A DNA stretch of 64,000 bases, taken from the NCBI GenBank assembly GCA_025210395.1, contig JAOARV010000017.1, positions 62,001-126,000 of the forward strand. Reading direction: 5' to 3'. Made by a program: the position numbers and the translations under genes. Shown one piece after another: positions 63,301 through 64,000 of this stretch. The notes under the pieces are model-generated. The model was not told the DNA's origin. It saw only the letters and a program-made list of their open reading frames with translations, and did not search any database. This DNA is from Marinisporobacter sp. (GTDB taxonomy: Bacteria > Bacillota > Clostridia > Peptostreptococcales > Thermotaleaceae). How positions within the stretch are numbered: position 1 is the stretch's first letter; every line of letters begins with the position of its first letter.

Positions 63301-64000
63301 GGAAAAGATGGAGGACAGCCAGGTGGAAATATTCGTGTAGGTTTTATTTATCGAACAGATCGTGTAAAACTTGCACAAAAGAAAAAGGGAGATGCAACAA
63401 CAGCTGTTCAAGTAGTAAAAGAGAAAGATGGAAAGATTGGATTATCCCTTAATCCAGGAAGAATTGATCCAAACAATAATGCTTTTGAAAGAACAAGAAA
63501 ATCTTTAGCTACAGAGTTTATATTTAAAGGGGAAAAGGTATTTGTTATTGCCAATCATTTTAGCTCCAAGCGTGGAGATGATTCTATGTATGGAAATAAA
63601 CAACCAGCAAGATTAAATAGTGAAGACTATAGAATTCCACAAGCAAGAGTAGTAAACAACTTTGTCAAAGAGCTATTAGCAAAGAATCCAAAAGCAAAAA
63701 TTGTAGCACTAGGAGATATGAATGATTTTGAATTTTCTAATCCACTGAATGCATTAGCAGGAAATGAATTATTTAATATGATTCAAGCATTACCTAAAAA
63801 TGAAAGATATACTTATAACTATCAAGGAAATTCTCAAGTGTTAGATAATATTTTAGTAACAAAGTATTTAAAGGATCAAACAGAGATTGATATCGTAAAT
63901 ATTAATTCCTTTAAACCAAAGCATGAGCAATTAAGTGATCATGATGCTGTAATGGTTCAAGTAGATATGAAAAAATCATCTAGCACAGAATCATCTAGCG
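60358..64000 (+). CDS. Large secreted ExeM/NucH-like nuclease, 3' end outside the window
   Basis: An open frame of at least 1214 codons with no stop before the window end. Start TTG 60358 follows aggaggaattaaaa; an ATG two codons later is an alternative. A signal peptide (LWMLILSMIISPISYPTAYA) ends near residue 26. Domains in order: DUF6359-like OB domain (about 170-290, SVAEAIANNSGKAIVEGYIV), chitobiase C-terminal-like segment (about 305-375), further OB folds (to 545), an Ig-like repeat (about 555-620), another OB/exonuclease-associated region (about 625-800), then the endonuclease/exonuclease/phosphatase domain from residue 894: LRIASFNIENCGGD, the metal-binding GFIEVQDNDG, VFVIANHFSSKRGDDS, LGDMNDFEFSNPL and QLSDHDAVMV. 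It probably degrades extracellular DNA for nutrients or biofilm release. The serine/threonine-rich end (KKSSSTESSS) suggests a linker to a surface anchor beyond the window. Confidence 0.9.
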   Translation, partial: MKMRKILSPILWMLILSMIISPISYPTAYAASDNQVTKAPTVKPDDKFNNPTTAPALRIEERDVNEFGTEKQLFQLKLKNAKWLKNSNFSGRTFKEEMERLCKGLTIGKTSDTTVDAAVYNGTANRTDKLIFTIPMLVGVQEEGAVQAEVYAKDSAISSGNYTIANVIKESIEENPAISVAEAIANNSGKAIVEGYIVGTVKGVNSYEFEKFSKNTNLALADSKDERDASKILNIQLPSGKLRNEWNLKDHPEKVGSKVQIIGNLEKYFGTHPGLKSPTEISLVKGDIPKETKVTANVQSGSEVLVNTQVKLNATTSDATIYYVEYEGNTYDKNKFKAYTKDTKIIINKAKNIAAYAVKKDGQQSKMFTFTYTVKKINGKTIAEVRAQKTGDVKFKGIVTCVTNKGAYVQDHTAAIYLYKYDINKELHEGDEVEVIGKLKEYAGLLEVVNFTATVKSKNHSVVPKEITIQEVGENYESMLVKLKDVALGQINTGGDTSVTDATGSINIYKIPDGVLDGFTKYDLVALVSEHNGYQLAIASKNDVIPTEGVQKPNKIIVKEGETPTFAKTIAYVSKDKKILSAKVIWDTSHLDINKIGTYIIKGKLEETALTTSVEVVVISSQGVKIRHIQGKTHTSSLKGQDVADVEGVVTIVDGSYGFYMQDPNPDSDEGTSEGIYVFSKYLKPAVTLRIGDKVKVSGTVDEHIKTENFFGFNKDIQLTATQIKATKVEVVDHGNDLPAPIVIGEGGRIPPNKVIDNDEFKKFDPKEDSIDFYESLEGMRVKVDHALVVGGNKYNEIPVVPNKGKYSTNGLSVQGGVIVTKDNMHPERIFIAKGAEKFQPSVKVGDIFEGAIVGVIGYSTTNYKLFVSEKLPKVVKADYDENEVTRIVPKENGLRIASFNIENCGGDAKEDKIQKIAEVVAKNLKCPDIVGFIEVQDNDGAKNNGVIEANKVYERIIQAVESKAGDKNIQYAYTDIAPEDGKDGGQPGGNIRVGFIYRTDRVKLAQKKKGDATTAVQVVKEKDGKIGLSLNPGRIDPNNNAFERTRKSLATEFIFKGEKVFVIANHFSSKRGDDSMYGNKQPARLNSEDYRIPQARVVNNFVKELLAKNPKAKIVALGDMNDFEFSNPLNALAGNELFNMIQALPKNERYTYNYQGNSQVLDNILVTKYLKDQTEIDIVNINSFKPKHEQLSDHDAVMVQVDMKKSSSTESSS

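Noticed and set aside
61306-63411. Minus-strand frames inside the nuclease gene
   Set aside because: They lie opposite a continuous frame with clear domain motifs and consist of Cys/Ile/Phe-rich shadow sequence.
1-64000. CRISPR array, IS element, tRNA or rRNA
   Set aside because: No regularly spaced repeats, transposase or inverted-repeat ends, cloverleaf or rRNA segments were found on reading both strands; a dedicated scan could still find a missed tRNA.

Overview
The window looks like a chromosomal segment of a low-GC, flagellated anaerobic member of the Clostridia. The evidence is AT-rich codon use, Firmicutes-type ribosome binding sites, SigI/RsgI, Rex, RibU, a 2[4Fe-4S] ferredoxin, an EtfA with a fused ferredoxin domain, SLH-anchored proteins and a raiA-type structured RNA. 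I cannot name the genus. No rRNA, tRNA, CRISPR array, prophage or insertion sequence was recognised.

Region 1 (1-9502) is a nonulosonic (legionaminic-type) acid locus for flagellin glycosylation. It holds a Maf glycosyltransferase with an extra C-terminal domain that looks like a degenerate CMP-sugar synthetase, then LegF, a radical SAM/SPASM protein, LegI, LegG, LegH, PtmE, LegB and the remains of LegC. Region 2 (9500-16032) is flagellar: a YaaR-like gene facing the rest, a large FliK-like protein, a 69-aa FlhB C-terminal-like protein, then flaG-fliD-fliS-flgN. Region 3 (16033-22105) holds a probable raiA-motif RNA with its own promoter and terminator, a dense DnaA-box cluster, hpf/raiA, a DUF5317 membrane protein, secA, and prfB with its programmed +1 frameshift.

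Region 4 (22309-34760) contains tex, an orphan hisC, a gene-poor stretch, FMN riboswitch-ribU, tsaE-tsaB-rimI, a MacAB-type efflux operon, a small cysteine protein, and a fluoride riboswitch ahead of a cation:proton antiporter. Region 5 (34809-40161) has two small unknowns, tsaD, a second DnaA-box cluster, acpP, an ABC-F ATPase and rex. The tsaE-tsaB-rimI...tsaD-(DnaA boxes)-abcF-rex order is an expanded version of the Bacillus ydiB-ydiH neighbourhood.

Region 6 (40162-47632) contains a candidate structured RNA with a strong terminator, an acyl-CoA dehydrogenase/EtfB/EtfA(ferredoxin) operon with a possible sigma-54 promoter, a MarR regulator, a 56-aa ferredoxin, a Fur-box-preceded P-loop/Asp23 protein, and a CAP-SLH surface protein. 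Region 7 (47637-64000) contains cobT under a cobalamin riboswitch with terminator, an 8-oxoguanine glycosylase, a DUF554 protein, sigI-rsgI followed by a secreted K/E-rich protein, a double-kinase hybrid sensor with a BTAD response regulator, hutH, and the start of a large secreted nuclease that runs off the window.

The most notable points are the Maf/pseudo-NeuA fusion beside a broken legC, the two DnaA-box clusters away from any dnaA gene (one in the same place as a known Bacillus cluster), the split FliK/mini-FlhB pair, and the number of cis-regulatory RNAs (raiA, FMN, fluoride, cobalamin and one unknown).
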